Notes: generated by a model not told the origin, from the sequence alone. Positions 32,946 through 42,321 are shown, counted from the stretch's first letter. The stretch is 64,000 nt of DNA from an uncultured Clostridia bacterium (GCA_934248055.1 CAKQKI010000002.1:124001-188000); one strand, 5' to 3'. Numbers and translations are program-made.

Positions 32946-35099
32946 CTATTTCGTAAGTCTTAACGCGTTCGTTACCACGAAAAGACTGCTTAAACTCATA
33001 CACGCCGACGCTATCATCGGATTAAGCAGAATTCCGAGCGGGAACAGCGCGCCCGCGGCAACGGGTATTCCGAGAACGTTGTAAATAAACGCCCAGAATA
33101 AATTCTGCTTTATTATTTTACGCGTTTTTTTGCCTGTAATTATCGCCGTATACACGTCTTTCAGGTCGTTTTTCATCAGAATAACGTCCGCGGCGTTCAC
33201 CGCGATATCAGTACCGTCGGAAACGGCAAAACCAACGTCTGCAACGGCTAACGCGGGACTGTCGTTAATCCCGTCGCCTATAAACGCTTTTTTGTAAGGC
33301 GTGATTTCTCTTCTTATATACTCCGCTTTCTCTTCGGGCAAAACTTCGCCGTAACCTTCGTCGGCGCCCGTTTCTTCGCGGACGCGCTCAACGACTTTTT
33401 TATCGTCGCCCGACAGAATAACCGTTTTTACCCCTGCGCTTTTCAAAAGAGAAATCGCTTCTTTGCTCGTTTCTTTAAGTTCGTCGTAAACTTCGATATA
33501 GCCTTTTAAAACCCCGTTTTTACTGACGAAAAGAGTTGTTTTTCCGTTATCCGACGCCTGCGCGGCGGAAGAAAAAAGTTCTTCGCTTGCCCCCGCTTTT
33601 CCCGTGAACGAAAGGTTTCCTATAACGTACTTGTCGCCGTCGACTACGCCGTAAACGCCTTTACCCGTTACCGAGCCGTAATCGATAACGGTCGAGCCGC
33701 CCGCAAAAACGGAAACGGCAGCCGCAAGCGGATGAGAACTCATTTTTTCAACGTCGCCCACCGCTTTCAGTTCGCTTTCGCAAAGCCCGAAAGTATTTCC
33801 TACGGTTATTTTTCCTTTGGTAACGGTACCCGTTTTGTCGGTAAACACCGTTCTGATAAGCCCCGCGCTTTCCAGAACTTCGGCGTTTTTAACGAGAACG
33901 CCGTTTTTTGCAAGCCTTCCCGTAGATACGGTTACCGCAACGGGCGTTGCAAGACCGAGAGCGCACGGGCATGATATAACGAGTACCGAAACGGCTCTTG
34001 AAAAGGCAAAATCGAACCCTTTTCCGATAAGAAGCCATATAACGAGAGTTATCAGCGAAATAACCGTTACCGTCGGAACGAAAACGCCGCTTATTTTATC
34101 CGCAAGGCGTTGCGCGGGCGCTTTCGTCGCTTCCGCGCTCGTTACGTAGTCTATGATTTTAGATAAAGCGGTATTCTCTCCTGCTTCAGTAACTTCCGCT
34201 TTTATATATCCGCTCGTAACTATGGTAGCCGCGCGGATTTTTCCGCCGATTTCTTTATATACGGGCATACTCTCGCCAGTTAGGCACGACTCGTCTATTT
34301 CCGCCGAGCCTTCCGTTATAACGCCGTCGGCAGACACGCTTTCGCCCGCTTTTATTACGATAACGTCGCCTTTTTCAAGTTCCGACGCGTTTACTTCGCG
34401 CTCGGCGCCGTCTTTATAAACCACCGCTTTTTCGGGGGCGAGTTTTTTAAGACTTTCAACCGCGCCGCGCGTTTTTCTTTTACTCTTTTCTTCGAGAAGT
34501 TTTCCTACGGTTACGAGAGTTAAAATCATCGCCGCCGATTCGAAATACAAATTTTCAAGGTAGGAATGATCCCCCGCGATAATTTTAAAAAAAGCAAATA
34601 CCCCGAACGCGAACGCCGAAAACGATCCGAGCGCAACAAGAGTATCCATATCGGGCGAACCGCTTAAAACCGCTTTCGTGCCTTTTATGAAAAATTTTAC
34701 GTTTAAAATCATAACCGCAAGCGTAAGCGCGAGTTGCGCGGACACGAACGCCACGGGGTGCTTATGCATCGCGATAAACTCAATTTCGGGCAATTTAAGC
34801 ATATGCCCCATTGCAATATACATTAAAACAACGAGTAGAATTATCGAAAAAACGAGCCGCGCCGTTGTATTTTTATCCGTTTTTTCGGATTCTTTGCCGT
34901 AAGGCTTTGCCGAAAACCCCGCTTTTCTGACCGCGGCGAAAATTTTCTCGTCGGCTACGCCGTCCGTTTCCACAACGAGAAGTTTTGCCGTTAAATTGAC
35001 GACGGCTTCTTTTACTTCGGGTATTTTGCCAACTACCCTTTCTACCGCCGCCGAGCAAGCCGAGCATGACATGCCTTCAACGATATATTTTTTCTTCAT
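32946..35099 (-). CDS. copA: Copper-exporting P1B-type ATPase
   Basis: 717 residues. One N-terminal heavy-metal domain carries GMSCSAC (residues 9-15). The membrane CPC motif is in SCPCALGLATP, the phosphorylation site is DKTGTVTKG, the HP dipeptide is in SSHPLAAAV, and the hinge is GDGINDSPALAVADVG. The C-terminal membrane segment has NALRL and preceding MSLSSLFVV, matching Cu(I) CopA. Family members pump Cu(I) out of the cytoplasm. It is the first gene of a metal operon and has a separate promoter with a repeated element in its start region. Confidence 0.95.
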   Translation of the reverse strand: MKKKYIVEGMSCSACSAAVERVVGKIPEVKEAVVNLTAKLLVVETDGVADEKIFAAVRKAGFSAKPYGKESEKTDKNTTARLVFSIILLVVLMYIAMGHMLKLPEIEFIAMHKHPVAFVSAQLALTLAVMILNVKFFIKGTKAVLSGSPDMDTLVALGSFSAFAFGVFAFFKIIAGDHSYLENLYFESAAMILTLVTVGKLLEEKSKRKTRGAVESLKKLAPEKAVVYKDGAEREVNASELEKGDVIVIKAGESVSADGVITEGSAEIDESCLTGESMPVYKEIGGKIRAATIVTSGYIKAEVTEAGENTALSKIIDYVTSAEATKAPAQRLADKISGVFVPTVTVISLITLVIWLLIGKGFDFAFSRAVSVLVISCPCALGLATPVAVTVSTGRLAKNGVLVKNAEVLESAGLIRTVFTDKTGTVTKGKITVGNTFGLCESELKAVGDVEKMSSHPLAAAVSVFAGGSTVIDYGSVTGKGVYGVVDGDKYVIGNLSFTGKAGASEELFSSAAQASDNGKTTLFVSKNGVLKGYIEVYDELKETSKEAISLLKSAGVKTVILSGDDKKVVERVREETGADEGYGEVLPEEKAEYIRREITPYKKAFIGDGINDSPALAVADVGFAVSDGTDIAVNAADVILMKNDLKDVYTAIITGKKTRKIIKQNLFWAFIYNVLGIPVAAGALFPLGILLNPMIASACMSLSSLFVVTNALRLTK

Positions 35100-35170
35100 A
35101 TATAACCTTTTAAAAAACGAGTTTGTTTTAACCTTAAACGCGGCGCAAGACCGAATTCAAACGCAATCGC

Positions 35171-35229
35171 TTGCGGCTACCGTTTTTCTTTGCGGCTACA
35201 TTTTAGCACTTGCCCGCGCGCCTTGTCAA
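35171..35229 (-). promoter_or_regulatory. copA promoter with duplicated operator candidate
   Basis: Minus-strand TTGACA (35224-35229) and TAAAAT (35200-35205), spacer 18 bp, about 100 bp before copA. Directly after the -10 box the decamer GTAGCCGCAA occurs twice on the minus strand (35190-35199 and 35171-35180), period 19. Its position suggests a repressor site, for instance for a copper sensor. It does not match the CopY box. Confidence 0.6.
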
Positions 35230-35251
35230 TAAATTAAGTTTTAAATTAAAT

Positions 35252-36895
35252 TTACGCCGCAAGTTGCGATTCGTTCAGAACGAGAACGTCGCCTTCGCAC
35301 AAAAGCGTCGTGCCGCGGGGAATTATAACGCTATCGCCGCGCCTTATCATTATTACGAGATTTCCGTCGAACGATACTTCCGATATCCGCTTGCCGACTT
35401 CGTAATCGTTTTGTCTGAGTTTCTTTTCGTAAAGGCTGATTCTGTCGTCGGTATCGGTGGCGTTGCCGCTCATTATAAGAACGTCGCCGCTCTTTATAAC
35501 GGTACTGCCGTTAAGGGTCATCTTTTCGCCGTTGCGTATTAAAAGCGCGAGAATACATTCGGGCGGCAATGCGATTTCGGCAACCTTTTTACCCGCCCAC
35601 GGATGATTGCCGGGAATTTTGAAACGGATAAACTGAACCGCCGTTTCGTCGACGTAGTCGGTAAACGTTTTCATAACGTCTTCGCTGTCGTCGGTCATTT
35701 TCAGAGTTTTGCCCACGTACGGCATAAGTGTGCCTTGCAGCAAGATGGAAAACAGCACTATTCCGAACACGATATGCAAAATATCGTTTTCAAGAATAAC
35801 GCCGTCGCACGTTATCGCCATTATCGCAAAAACGATCGAAGCCGCGCCGCGCATACCCGCCCAGGAAACGAGAAGTTGCTGATTTATTCTGCTTTTAAAC
35901 GGCGTGAGTATCGCAAACACCGCGAGCGGTCTTGCAACGAAAGTTAAAAACGCCGCTACCGAAAGGGATATAACGAGAACCTTGGGGTCGATTATTTTCA
36001 TAGGCGACGCCAGCACGCCGAGAAGGAAAAACAGGAACATCTGCATAAGCCCCGTGAGCGCGTCAAAGAAATTAACGAGAGATTTTTTGCTTTTGATTTT
36101 GCTGTTTCCTATTATTATTCCCGCAATATAAACGCTTAAATACCCGTTTCCGCTCTTTAAAAACGGAATACCGCCTATACTTTCGGGCAAAGCGTAAGCA
36201 AAAAGCGCAACGACCATCATAAATATTGCGTCAAAGCCGCTCGAACCGAAACTGAATCTTTTGAAAAATCTTACGGCAAACCAGGCGATTGCCACGCCGC
36301 ACGCCGCGCCTAAAATCACTTGCGACAATACGAGATACACGCTGTCCCACACGGATATCGAGCCGCTTTTCAAAAGAGTAAGAAAAACCACCGTAAGCAT
36401 ATAAGAAAACGGGTCGTTACTTCCGCTTTCCACTTCGAGAAGAGAAGCCGTGTTGTACTTGAAGTTAAGTTTTCTCGACCTTAATATCGAAAAGACGGAA
36501 GCGGCGTCCGTAGAAGCGATGACCGACCCGAGAAGCATGCTTTCGATAAAGCCGATTTTTAAAACGAGATAACAGAAAAGTCCCACGAGCAAGGCGGTTA
36601 AAAAAGTGCCTACCGACGACAATATGCCCGCTTTTACCGCAACGGGCTTAGCCGCGCTCCACTTCGTGCCGAAGCCGCCGTAAAACATAATGAATATAAG
36701 CGAAACCGAGCAGACCGTTTTAGCGACTTCTATATCCACGTTAACGATTTTAACTATGCCGCCGTTGCCGAAAAACAACCCGAAAACTATAAAAGCAAGC
36801 AGCATAGGAACGCCTAATTTTCCCGATACTTTGTTGAAAATTACGCAGATGAACATTATTACGGATATTACGAGAAGTGACGCGGCTAATTGCAT
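35252..36895 (-). CDS. Potassium/proton antiporter (CPA1 family, CvrA/NhaP2-like)
   Basis: 547 residues. The first 400 form a CPA antiporter domain with about twelve membrane segments, including LLGSVIASTDAASVFSILR with the ion-binding Asp pair, and SWAGMRGAASIVFA. The C-terminal 140 residues hold an RCK_C/TrkA_C domain (FRIPGNHPWAGKKVAEIALP-like region at IPGNHPWAGKKVAEI) and a further small domain (VIMSGNATDTDDRISLYEKK). RCK_C domains often bind c-di-AMP, making it a likely target of second-messenger control. It is expected to remove K+ or Na+ in exchange for H+. It is a single-gene unit. Confidence 0.88.
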   Translation of the reverse strand: MQLAASLLVISVIMFICVIFNKVSGKLGVPMLLAFIVFGLFFGNGGIVKIVNVDIEVAKTVCSVSLIFIMFYGGFGTKWSAAKPVAVKAGILSSVGTFLTALLVGLFCYLVLKIGFIESMLLGSVIASTDAASVFSILRSRKLNFKYNTASLLEVESGSNDPFSYMLTVVFLTLLKSGSISVWDSVYLVLSQVILGAACGVAIAWFAVRFFKRFSFGSSGFDAIFMMVVALFAYALPESIGGIPFLKSGNGYLSVYIAGIIIGNSKIKSKKSLVNFFDALTGLMQMFLFFLLGVLASPMKIIDPKVLVISLSVAAFLTFVARPLAVFAILTPFKSRINQQLLVSWAGMRGAASIVFAIMAITCDGVILENDILHIVFGIVLFSILLQGTLMPYVGKTLKMTDDSEDVMKTFTDYVDETAVQFIRFKIPGNHPWAGKKVAEIALPPECILALLIRNGEKMTLNGSTVIKSGDVLIMSGNATDTDDRISLYEKKLRQNDYEVGKRISEVSFDGNLVIMIRRGDSVIIPRGTTLLCEGDVLVLNESQLAA

Positions 36896-37112
36896 TTTTC
36901 TTTCCTTTTTCGGGCGTATCGTATTCTCGGATACAAACCGCTTTACGGTTTATATCTTTCGTTCGTCGGAAGAAAACTTTTAAAAAAAAGCAAAAAAGAC
37001 GGACTGAAAAATAAGAATACTTACGCGTTTATTTTGATTTCGGTTGCCTGCTTTACGTAAAACAAGAATAATATATTTATTAGAGTATAACATATAAGCG
37101 GATATTTTACAA
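36896..37112 (-). promoter_or_regulatory. Promoter and structured leader of the antiporter gene
   Basis: Minus-strand TTGTAA (37107-37112) and TATACT (37084-37089), spacer 17 bp, start near 37077. The leader of about 180 nt can form AAACCG/CGGTTT and GTATC/GATAC hairpins close to the start codon. I looked for the c-di-AMP (ydaO) consensus and did not find it. The leader may still be regulatory. Confidence 0.45.
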
Positions 37113-37142
37113 ATTTTTACGGGTGAAATTTTCGTGTTCGGT

Positions 37143-37174
37143 TAAAAAAAACGCCCTGCGGCGCGCCGCAGGGC
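37143..37174 (-). terminator. Terminator of the polyamine transporter operon
   Basis: A 22-nt perfect palindrome, GCCCTGCGGCG and its complement (37153-37174), followed on the minus strand by GTTTTTTTTAAC. It lies 14 bp after the potD stop. Confidence 0.9.
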
Positions 37175-37187
37175 AAATGCTTATCGT

Positions 37188-38480
37188 TTAAGCGGTTTTA
37201 ATTCTCGACCACATATTGTTGATTCTCGAATTCGCTTCGTCGGGATAATAATTCATAACCACGCATCTGTCAACGATTTCTTTTTTCGGATATTGCGCGA
37301 AAAACTGACGGACGTTACTCGTAACTCCGTAATCCCCCGCTCCGAAGAAATAGGAAAGATCGACCGTTTCCGCTTCGGCTTTGACGTTGCCGCCGTCGGC
37401 TACGGCGTAAGTTTCTTTTACCCAGCTATAAACGTCGCTTCCCGCAATGCAACTTACGTAGCCTATATACTCCATATTCGCTATCGCGTTTTCGGGAGCG
37501 GAGATAAAATCGATAAATTCCAGCGCAAGTTCTTTGTTTTTAGCCCCTTTCGGAACGCACCAGCCGTCGAACCATACGTTTGAACCTTCTTCGGGTACTA
37601 CGTAATCGAGATATTTTTTAACGGAATTGCCCGCGCCTTCGTCCATTGCGTAAACGGCGTCGCCGCTCCAGGCAAAATAAACGTCGATATCGCCTTTCAG
37701 TATATCGTCTTTACCGCTGTCTACTTCCATTCCCTTGCTTCTCGCTTTAAGGTCTTTAAGTATTTTTTCCACTCCGCTTACGGTACTTTCGGCAGTATCG
37801 TTGAATTTAGATTTAAGCGCAGTCTGATAATCCGCAAGCGTTCCGCCGCCCGCGTAAGCGGATTTCGCGTTTTCGAGATCGTTTTTATAATATTTCGCAA
37901 GACCTATAAAATAAGTGTCTCTCACGCTGTCTTTTATGGTAAATTTGTTTTTTAAAGAGTCGTTCCATAAAACTGACCAGGATTTCATATCGTCCGCCGT
38001 TACGGTTTTTCCGTTTACGTCGTAAACGAGACCCAGAGTACCCCACATATATCCCGCCGCGTAGTTTGCAAGACTTTTTCCGCCGAAAGAAATTTCTTCG
38101 AATTTATTTCTGATAAACGGCGAAACGTTTTTCATATACCCGCCGTCTTCTGAAAGAGTGATTTCTTCGAGCATGTCTTCTCTTGCCATTTTTTCTATCA
38201 TATAGTCCGAAGGACATACGAGATCGTACGCCGTGCCGTCTATTTTAAGGGCGTTATAACAATCTTCGGGGGTATCGAAACAGGAATATTCCACTTTTAT
38301 TTTTTTGCCCGTTTTCGCTTTGTATTCTTTCGTGAATTTGGCAATCAACGCTTCGTCGATATAATCGTAACAGTTATAAATGCGAAGATCCGCCGCTTTT
38401 TTACAACCCGTGACCGCAAAAAGCGGAACCGCCGCGACGACTGACAAAGTTGCCGCTAATAATCTTGATTTGATTTTCAT
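37188..38480 (-). CDS. potD: Spermidine/putrescine-binding lipoprotein
   Basis: 430-residue extracellular binding protein, longer than E. coli PotD (about 350) because it has an insertion around residues 200-260. The signal peptide ends in AVTGC (Cys26 lipidated). The mature N-terminus LRIYNCYDYIDEALIAKFTK and later LVCPSDYMIEKM and VPEEGSNVWFDGWCVPKGAK match the PotD/PotF family. It is the last gene of the operon, 11 bp after potC, followed by a strong terminator. Whether it prefers spermidine or putrescine cannot be told from motifs alone. Confidence 0.92.
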   Translation of the reverse strand: MKIKSRLLAATLSVVAAVPLFAVTGCKKAADLRIYNCYDYIDEALIAKFTKEYKAKTGKKIKVEYSCFDTPEDCYNALKIDGTAYDLVCPSDYMIEKMAREDMLEEITLSEDGGYMKNVSPFIRNKFEEISFGGKSLANYAAGYMWGTLGLVYDVNGKTVTADDMKSWSVLWNDSLKNKFTIKDSVRDTYFIGLAKYYKNDLENAKSAYAGGGTLADYQTALKSKFNDTAESTVSGVEKILKDLKARSKGMEVDSGKDDILKGDIDVYFAWSGDAVYAMDEGAGNSVKKYLDYVVPEEGSNVWFDGWCVPKGAKNKELALEFIDFISAPENAIANMEYIGYVSCIAGSDVYSWVKETYAVADGGNVKAEAETVDLSYFFGAGDYGVTSNVRQFFAQYPKKEIVDRCVVMNYYPDEANSRINNMWSRIKTA

Positions 38481-38491
38481 AGTCGTTCTCC

Positions 38492-39289
38492 TTATATTTT
38501 TTTAACTTTTTTACCGTTTTGCGAAGATATTTTCATATTCATCGCGATAACCGCCGCTATCATTATCATAAAGATAACCGACGACAACGCCCTGAGCGCG
38601 GGAAGATAAGAATTTCTCGGTTTTTTGAGCGCGCCGAAAACGTAAGTGCTTATCGTTTCGAACTGCGCGGGCTTAGTGTAAGCAGTTATCATGTAATCGT
38701 CGAGCGAAAGAGTTATCGCAAGCATAAATCCCGCGAAAATCCCGGGTAAAATTTCGGGAAGCAGCGTTTTGAAAAGCGCCTGCGCGGGAGTTGCGCCGAG
38801 ATCGAGAGCCGCTTCGTATAAACTCGGATCCAACTGCCTTAATTTAGGCAGCACCGACAGTACTACGAACGGAGTGCATAAAACCACGTGTCCTATCAGC
38901 ATTGCCGCGTAACTTTTTCCGAGTTTTACGAAAGCAAAAGTAAGCGCAAGCGAAATCGCAGTTACTATTTCCGCGTTTATTACGGGTATCTGCGACGCGC
39001 CTTTCGTAAATTTGCCGAGCCACTTTTTATTGTAAAAAATTCCTATCGCGCCGAGCGTTCCGATAACCGTTGAAATACTTGCCGCCAGAAAAGCGAGAAG
39101 AAGAGTGTCGCCTATCATTCCGCGGAGTTTTTCGACGGTAAAAAGTTGCTTGTACAGTTCAAGCGAAAATCCGTTCCATATTCCTATGGTTTTAGAATCG
39201 GTAAAACTGTAAACGAGAAGCAACAGTATAGGAGCGTAAACGAACGCGAGCGCAACCGCTATAATCGTTATGGAAGCCGCTTTTTTCAT
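38492..39289 (-). CDS. potC: Spermidine/putrescine ABC transporter permease PotC
   Basis: 265-residue permease with six membrane segments. The EAA loop is SLYEAALDLGATPAQALFKT, then LPEILPGI, the site that docks onto PotA. The C-terminal region (LSLDDYMITAYTKPAQFETI) is typical of PotC. Its start overlaps potB by 4 bp. Confidence 0.93.
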   Translation of the reverse strand: MKKAASITIIAVALAFVYAPILLLLVYSFTDSKTIGIWNGFSLELYKQLFTVEKLRGMIGDTLLLAFLAASISTVIGTLGAIGIFYNKKWLGKFTKGASQIPVINAEIVTAISLALTFAFVKLGKSYAAMLIGHVVLCTPFVVLSVLPKLRQLDPSLYEAALDLGATPAQALFKTLLPEILPGIFAGFMLAITLSLDDYMITAYTKPAQFETISTYVFGALKKPRNSYLPALRALSSVIFMIMIAAVIAMNMKISSQNGKKVKKI

Positions 39290-40113
39290 AAATCCGTACT
39301 CCTTGCGTTTTCTTCTTTGTTAAGTCCGCCCGTAAGCAACGTGCATATAAACATTATCACGAGAAGTATCAGCGCGACCACCGAACCGTAATGCCAGTTA
39401 CTGCCCGACCCGAACCACAACTCTATGAGTTTTCCTATAATAGTTATCTTGCCGTTACTGAAAGTATCGCTTATAACGTAACACGTCATAGTGGGCAGAA
39501 AAACCATCGTTATTCCGCTTGCTATTCCGGAAGTGGAAAGCGGCAAAGTCACCGAAAAAAAGACTTTTGCTTTATTCGCGCCGAGATCGAGCGCGGCTTC
39601 TTCAAGGCTTTTGTCCATTTTTATAAGCGTGGTGTAAAGCGGTAATATCATAAACGGAAAATAATCGTAAACCATACCGATTATAACGCTTAAATAATTG
39701 TGTTTTCCGTAAATGCCGAGAACGGTAAGCAAATCTTTCATCGCCATTGCGCGTAAAACGAAGTTTATCCACATAGGCATTATAAACAACAGCAAAAGCA
39801 CCGTTCTTCTGTCCGACTTGATTCTCGAAAGAACGTACGCTACGGGATAGCCGAGCAAAAGACACGCCGCCGTGGTTATAAAACCCATAAGCATACTGTC
39901 GAAAATGTTTTTAATGTTCGTGGCGTCGCTGAAAAACCATTTGAAATTTCCGAAAGTAAATTCGCCCGTTTTTGCGGTAAAAGCGTAATAAACTATTAAA
40001 AGCAACGGAAAAATCACGAACAGCACGAGAAACACCGAGTAAGGAACGCACAGTTGCCCCCTTGAAAATTTTAAACCGCCGAGCGGCTTTTTTCCATTTG
40101 CCGTCGCGCTCAT
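39286..40113 (-). CDS. potB: Spermidine/putrescine ABC transporter permease PotB
   Basis: 275-residue permease, six membrane segments. The EAA loop is SLEEAALDLGANKAKVFFSV, then TLPLSTSGI. A PotB-type LIVYYAFTAKTGEFTFGNFK segment follows the first membrane helix. The gene overlaps potA by 4 bp and potC by 4 bp, indicating tight translational coupling. Confidence 0.93.
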   Translation of the reverse strand: MSATANGKKPLGGLKFSRGQLCVPYSVFLVLFVIFPLLLIVYYAFTAKTGEFTFGNFKWFFSDATNIKNIFDSMLMGFITTAACLLLGYPVAYVLSRIKSDRRTVLLLLFIMPMWINFVLRAMAMKDLLTVLGIYGKHNYLSVIIGMVYDYFPFMILPLYTTLIKMDKSLEEAALDLGANKAKVFFSVTLPLSTSGIASGITMVFLPTMTCYVISDTFSNGKITIIGKLIELWFGSGSNWHYGSVVALILLVIMFICTLLTGGLNKEENARSTDL

Positions 40114-41624
40114 CTTCTTATCTCCTGTTTAAGAGTAAGTTTAATTTTATCTGCGGGAATTATCACGGAAACCCTGTCGTTTTCATTCCAGGTGTCTTCT
40201 GTATCGAAAACGAAATCTTCTTCGTTTTCGTCCGTTCTTACGGTGAGTTGATAGTGGTCGCCTTTATAAATTATCGAAACGATATTGCCTACCGCGCCGC
40301 CTTCGTCGGCGTCGTCCGATATATCTATATCTTTAAGACCGACTTCAACCTTTACGTCGACGTCGGTAAGGTCGATTTTATCTCCTTCGGCGGTAACAAG
40401 GTAACCTTCTTCGTCAAGACGCGACCCCGGATACAGTTGAGTAACGTCGCATTCGAATTCGCCGTCGCCGAAACAAACGGTGTTTTTCTTGGTTATATAA
40501 CCGTCGTATACGTTTGAAACGAATTCTTTATGCATTATATGAATGTTGTCGGGAACTATATTTATGCTGATTTTCTCGCCCGCTTTTACTTCTTTCGTGC
40601 TTTGAATAACGACTTCGGTTCTTCCTACCATCATAACCATCTGATAATGAACGCCTTTAAAAATGCACGAAACTATTTTTCCCGAAACCATTCCTTCGCC
40701 GTAAGGCAATATTTCGATATCTTCGGGGCGCACAACCACGTCTACCTTCTCGTTGAGTTCGAAATCGTCGACGCAGTCGAATACTTTATTTATAAAGCGC
40801 ACGCGGAGTTTTCCGACGACCGTTCCGCTGAAAATATTGCTTTCGCCTATAAAGTCCGCAACGAATGCGTTTTTAGGCTCGTTGTAAATATCCTGCGGCG
40901 TGCCTATCTGCTGAATTTTTCCGTCTTTCATAACGACTACGGTATCGCTCATGGTAAGCGCTTCTTCCTGATCGTGTGTAACGTAAATAAAAGTTATGCC
41001 GAGTTTGTTGTGCATCTCTTTAAGTTCGAGTTGCATATCCTTGCGCATTTTAAGATCGAGCGCGCCGAGCGGCTCGTCGAGAAGAATTATTTCGGGTTCG
41101 TTGACTATTGCGCGCGCTATCGCTATACGCTGCTGCTGACCGCCCGAAAGCGTGGTTACCGAACGCTTTTCAAACCCTTCGAGATCTACGATTTTCAAAG
41201 CGCGGCAGACCTTATCGGATATCGTTTTTTTATCGAGAGATTTGTAAACGATACGCTCGTTCCCCTTATTATCCTTAACTTTTACGGGGATTTTTTTAAG
41301 TTTTAACCCGAACGCAACGTTATCTTTAACGTTTAAATGCGGAAACAGCGCGTAACGCTGAAACACCGTGTTTACGGGGCGCTTGTTAGGGGGAAGTTCG
41401 GTAATGTCTTTACCGTTTAAAAATATCTTGCCCTTAGTCGGTTTTTCAAACCCCGCTATCATACGGAGAGTAGTCGTTTTGCCGCAGCCCGACGGTCCGA
41501 GAAAGGTAATAAACTCGCCTTTGCGAACGTATAAATTGACGTTGTCGACGGCGGGAGTATCGTCGTAATCTTTGCATACGCCCACGAGTTCGATTATTTT
41601 ATTTACGTTTTTAACGTTTTCCAT
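40110..41624 (-). CDS. potA: Spermidine/putrescine ABC transporter ATPase PotA, extended
   Basis: 504 residues, against about 370 in E. coli. The ATPase domain has Walker A GPSGCGKT (43-50), the signature LSGGQQQRIAIARA, and Walker B IILLDEPLGALD, with a short insertion before the signature (KDNKGNERIVYKSLDKKTIS). After residue 240 there are two TOBE-like segments: VVGKLRVRFINKVFDC to VVIQS, and a second near the C-terminus (GNIVSIIYKGDHYQLTVRTD). The extra tail is probably regulatory, perhaps binding polyamine or metal. It starts 10 bp after the XRE-cupin regulator gene. Confidence 0.93.
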   Translation of the reverse strand: MENVKNVNKIIELVGVCKDYDDTPAVDNVNLYVRKGEFITFLGPSGCGKTTTLRMIAGFEKPTKGKIFLNGKDITELPPNKRPVNTVFQRYALFPHLNVKDNVAFGLKLKKIPVKVKDNKGNERIVYKSLDKKTISDKVCRALKIVDLEGFEKRSVTTLSGGQQQRIAIARAIVNEPEIILLDEPLGALDLKMRKDMQLELKEMHNKLGITFIYVTHDQEEALTMSDTVVVMKDGKIQQIGTPQDIYNEPKNAFVADFIGESNIFSGTVVGKLRVRFINKVFDCVDDFELNEKVDVVVRPEDIEILPYGEGMVSGKIVSCIFKGVHYQMVMMVGRTEVVIQSTKEVKAGEKISINIVPDNIHIMHKEFVSNVYDGYITKKNTVCFGDGEFECDVTQLYPGSRLDEEGYLVTAEGDKIDLTDVDVKVEVGLKDIDISDDADEGGAVGNIVSIIYKGDHYQLTVRTDENEEDFVFDTEDTWNENDRVSVIIPADKIKLTLKQEIRR

Positions 41625-41634
41625 AGATACTCCT

Positions 41635-42168
41635 TTAAAAAGTCGGCGGCGAAGAAATCCATAAAAATTTCGCCGTTTTTTGTCTTGCGTTTATAATATA
41701 GTGCGATTTATCCGCTACGAAATAAAAACTTTCGCCCTTTTTTACGACGTGTTTTTTCTTTCCTATATGCAGAACTATTTCCCCTTCGAGAACAAACCCG
41801 AATTCTTCGCCTTCATGCGGAACGTCTTCCGACGCGGACGCGTTCGCTTCGAGTTCGATAAGCATAGGCTCCATTAAATTTTTCTGCGCGTTGGGAACGA
41901 GCCAGTTTTTGCATACGCCGTCTTCGCGCTTTTCGATAAAATCGTTCTCGGTAAACACGATTTTCTGCTCTTCTTCTTCCGAAAAGAAATCTTTAAGAGT
42001 CGTTCCGAGCGCAGACAATATGTCTATCAGCGTTGCTATGGAAGGGCTTGTAAGGTCGTTTTCGAGTTGCGATATGTAACCTTTCGTCAGTTCGCACCTG
42101 TTGGCAAGTTCTTCCTGAGTGAGATCGCATTGCAGGCGCAACTCTTTAATTTTATCGCCTATAATCAT
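41635..42168 (-). CDS. XRE-family regulator with cupin domain (polyamine operon)
   Basis: 177 residues. The N-terminal helix-turn-helix (about 1-60) reads IGDKIKELRLQCDLTQEELA, then KGYISQLENDLTSPSIATLI. The cupin domain (about 105-175) has PHEGEEFGFVLEGEIVLHIG and GESFYFVADKSHYI, with histidine and Glu ligand positions. This is the PuuR/PotR-like layout, in which the cupin senses a small ligand. It is the first gene of the pot operon and has a palindromic operator in its start region, so autoregulation by polyamine level is likely. GAGG precedes the ATG at 42168. Confidence 0.88.
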   Translation of the reverse strand: MIIGDKIKELRLQCDLTQEELANRCELTKGYISQLENDLTSPSIATLIDILSALGTTLKDFFSEEEEQKIVFTENDFIEKREDGVCKNWLVPNAQKNLMEPMLIELEANASASEDVPHEGEEFGFVLEGEIVLHIGKKKHVVKKGESFYFVADKSHYIINARQKTAKFLWISSPPTF

Positions 42169-42195
42169 TTTATCCTCGATTAGAAACTTTAAACT

Positions 42196-42251
42196 TTTTG
42201 TTTAATAAAACTAAACAAAATCATTATATATACGGCGACCGCGTATGTCAA
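42196..42251 (-). promoter_or_regulatory. Promoter and palindromic operator of the pot operon
   Basis: Minus-strand TTGACA (42246-42251) and TATAAT (42223-42228) with a 17-bp spacer, both perfect. The start region contains the inverted repeat TTTTGTTTA-N7-TAAACAAAA (42196-42220), positioned to block initiation. It is the probable binding site of the XRE-cupin protein. Confidence 0.8.
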
Positions 42252-42321
42252 ACGTTTTAAGGCGTTTTTCGATATTTTTTTTAATTTTTTTTAAACGAAA
42301 ACTTAAAGCCCGTTCCGCGGC

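Noticed and set aside
36896..37112. c-di-AMP (ydaO) riboswitch before the antiporter
   Set aside because: The expected conserved sequence blocks could not be found, although the gene is a typical target.
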